Notes under the pieces: model-generated | The model's database searches: none | Told to the model about the DNA's origin: nothing | What the model saw: only the letters and a program-made list of their open reading frames with translations | Assembly (NCBI GenBank): GCA_052170475.1 | Contig: JBQNAL010000004.1 | Coordinates: 82,626-146,625, forward strand | Reading direction: 5' to 3' | DNA length: 64,000 nt | Origin: CAJPQU01 sp052170475 | GTDB lineage: Bacteria; Bacillota; Negativicutes; Selenomonadales; Selenomonadaceae | Translations under genes and position numbers: made by a program | In this document: positions 63,653-64,000 of the stretch, one piece after another | Numbering within the stretch: the stretch's first letter is position 1 | Layout of the letters: each line of letters begins with the position of its first letter

Positions 63653-63927
63653 GCTATGGCGATTCTCGTACGATTGCGTGGGATATGGACGCTTCGGAAG
63701 ATTATCTTTACTGGCAGCAGCAGGAGGAAAAGACTGTCAAAAAGATTCACCGGCTCATTAAAGAGATGAGTCGGAATCCCTTTGGGGGGATAGGCAAGCC
63801 TGAACCGCTGAAGGGAGATTTGGCAGGATTTTGGAGCCGCCGTATCGACGATGAACACCGGCTCGTATACGCGGTGGAAGAGGATAGGATTGTCGTGATC
63901 GCCTACCGCGGGCATTATGACGATTGA
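63649..63927 (+). CDS. YoeB/Txe-family toxin (module 2)
   Basis: The 92-residue toxin has EDYLYWQQQEEKTVKKIHR, GKPEPLKGDLAGFWSRRIDD and the end YRGHYDD, with the catalytic Glu, Arg, His and Tyr in place. The start is a TTG overlapping the antitoxin stop. The N-terminal residues before TIAWDMDAS are longer than usual, so an internal start is possible. Confidence 0.92.
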   Translation: MSYGDSRTIAWDMDASEDYLYWQQQEEKTVKKIHRLIKEMSRNPFGGIGKPEPLKGDLAGFWSRRIDDEHRLVYAVEEDRIVVIAYRGHYDD

Positions 63928-63951
63928 GACGCCAAAAGGAAAAGGGGTTCT

Positions 63952-64000
63952 ATAATAAATGTTGTGGTATGACAAAAATATCATCCACAACATTTATTAT
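63952..64000. repeat. 16-bp inverted repeat at the right window edge
   Basis: ATAATAAATGTTGTGG (63952-63967) and its complement (63985-64000) flank 17 bp. It could be a terminator of the yoeB-like gene or the end of an insertion element continuing beyond the window; the sequence stops here. Confidence 0.6.

Overview
The window is the origin-proximal part of a high-GC chromosome from a diderm Firmicute, most likely a member of the Negativicutes (Selenomonadales/Veillonellales type). Two things point there. The replication block has Firmicute order (mnmG-mnmE-jag-yidC-yidD-rnpA-rpmH diverging from dnaA, then dnaN-yaaA-recF-DUF721-remB-gyrB). The window also encodes a 1102-residue autotransporter with a C-terminal outer-membrane beta-barrel, which requires an outer membrane. 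Genus cannot be fixed from the sequence alone.

Layout. (1) 1-5285: a leftward operon for tRNA modification, membrane insertion and ribosome/RNase P, behind a consensus promoter. (2) 5286-14039: dnaA, an oriC with DnaA boxes and DnaA-trio repeats, an MNT-HEPN toxin-antitoxin pair wedged between oriC and dnaN, then recF, a DUF721 protein, remB and gyrB. (3) 14050-31101: a surface glycan locus with an acetyltransferase, a methyltransferase, an epimerase, six glycosyltransferases including a fucosyltransferase-like one, the GDP-mannose to GDP-fucose genes (gmd, manC, fcl), a polyprenyl-phosphate sugar transferase and an ABC flippase. It is interrupted by a RelE/HigA-type module and an Rpn-type nuclease. 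(4) 31165-41236: a dicarboxylate/amino acid symporter, the autotransporter, HtpX, a Crp/Fnr regulator next to hybrid-cluster protein, Hsp20 and a YoeB/RelB-type module. (5) 41310-45968: the sufCBDSU operon with a good promoter and a palindrome at its start site. (6) 46123-58282: a two-domain methyltransferase, a diguanylate cyclase, threonine dehydratase, a second Rpn nuclease, a ZnuA-type lipoprotein with a Fur-family gene and an operator-like palindrome, four tandem paralogous secreted proteins, a CBS protein and an M29 aminopeptidase. (7) 58400-60209: an AT-rich restriction-modification pair whose two proteins both match the EcoRV system, predicting specificity for GATATC. (8) 60239-64000: a decayed gene remnant, cysK, a tautomerase, tRNA-Gln, small proteins, a second YoeB/RelB-type module and an inverted repeat at the right edge.

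Taken together this is a core replication and housekeeping segment into which accessory modules have been inserted repeatedly: four toxin-antitoxin pairs, two Rpn nucleases, one restriction-modification system and a fucosylated glycan locus. The most notable points are the EcoRV-like system, the MNT-HEPN pair inside the dnaA-dnaN interval beside the unwinding element, the fucose glycan pathway, the four-gene secreted family, and the in-frame 12-bp tandem repeats in both Rpn genes. All functions are inferred from sequence motifs and remembered family features; no database search was run.
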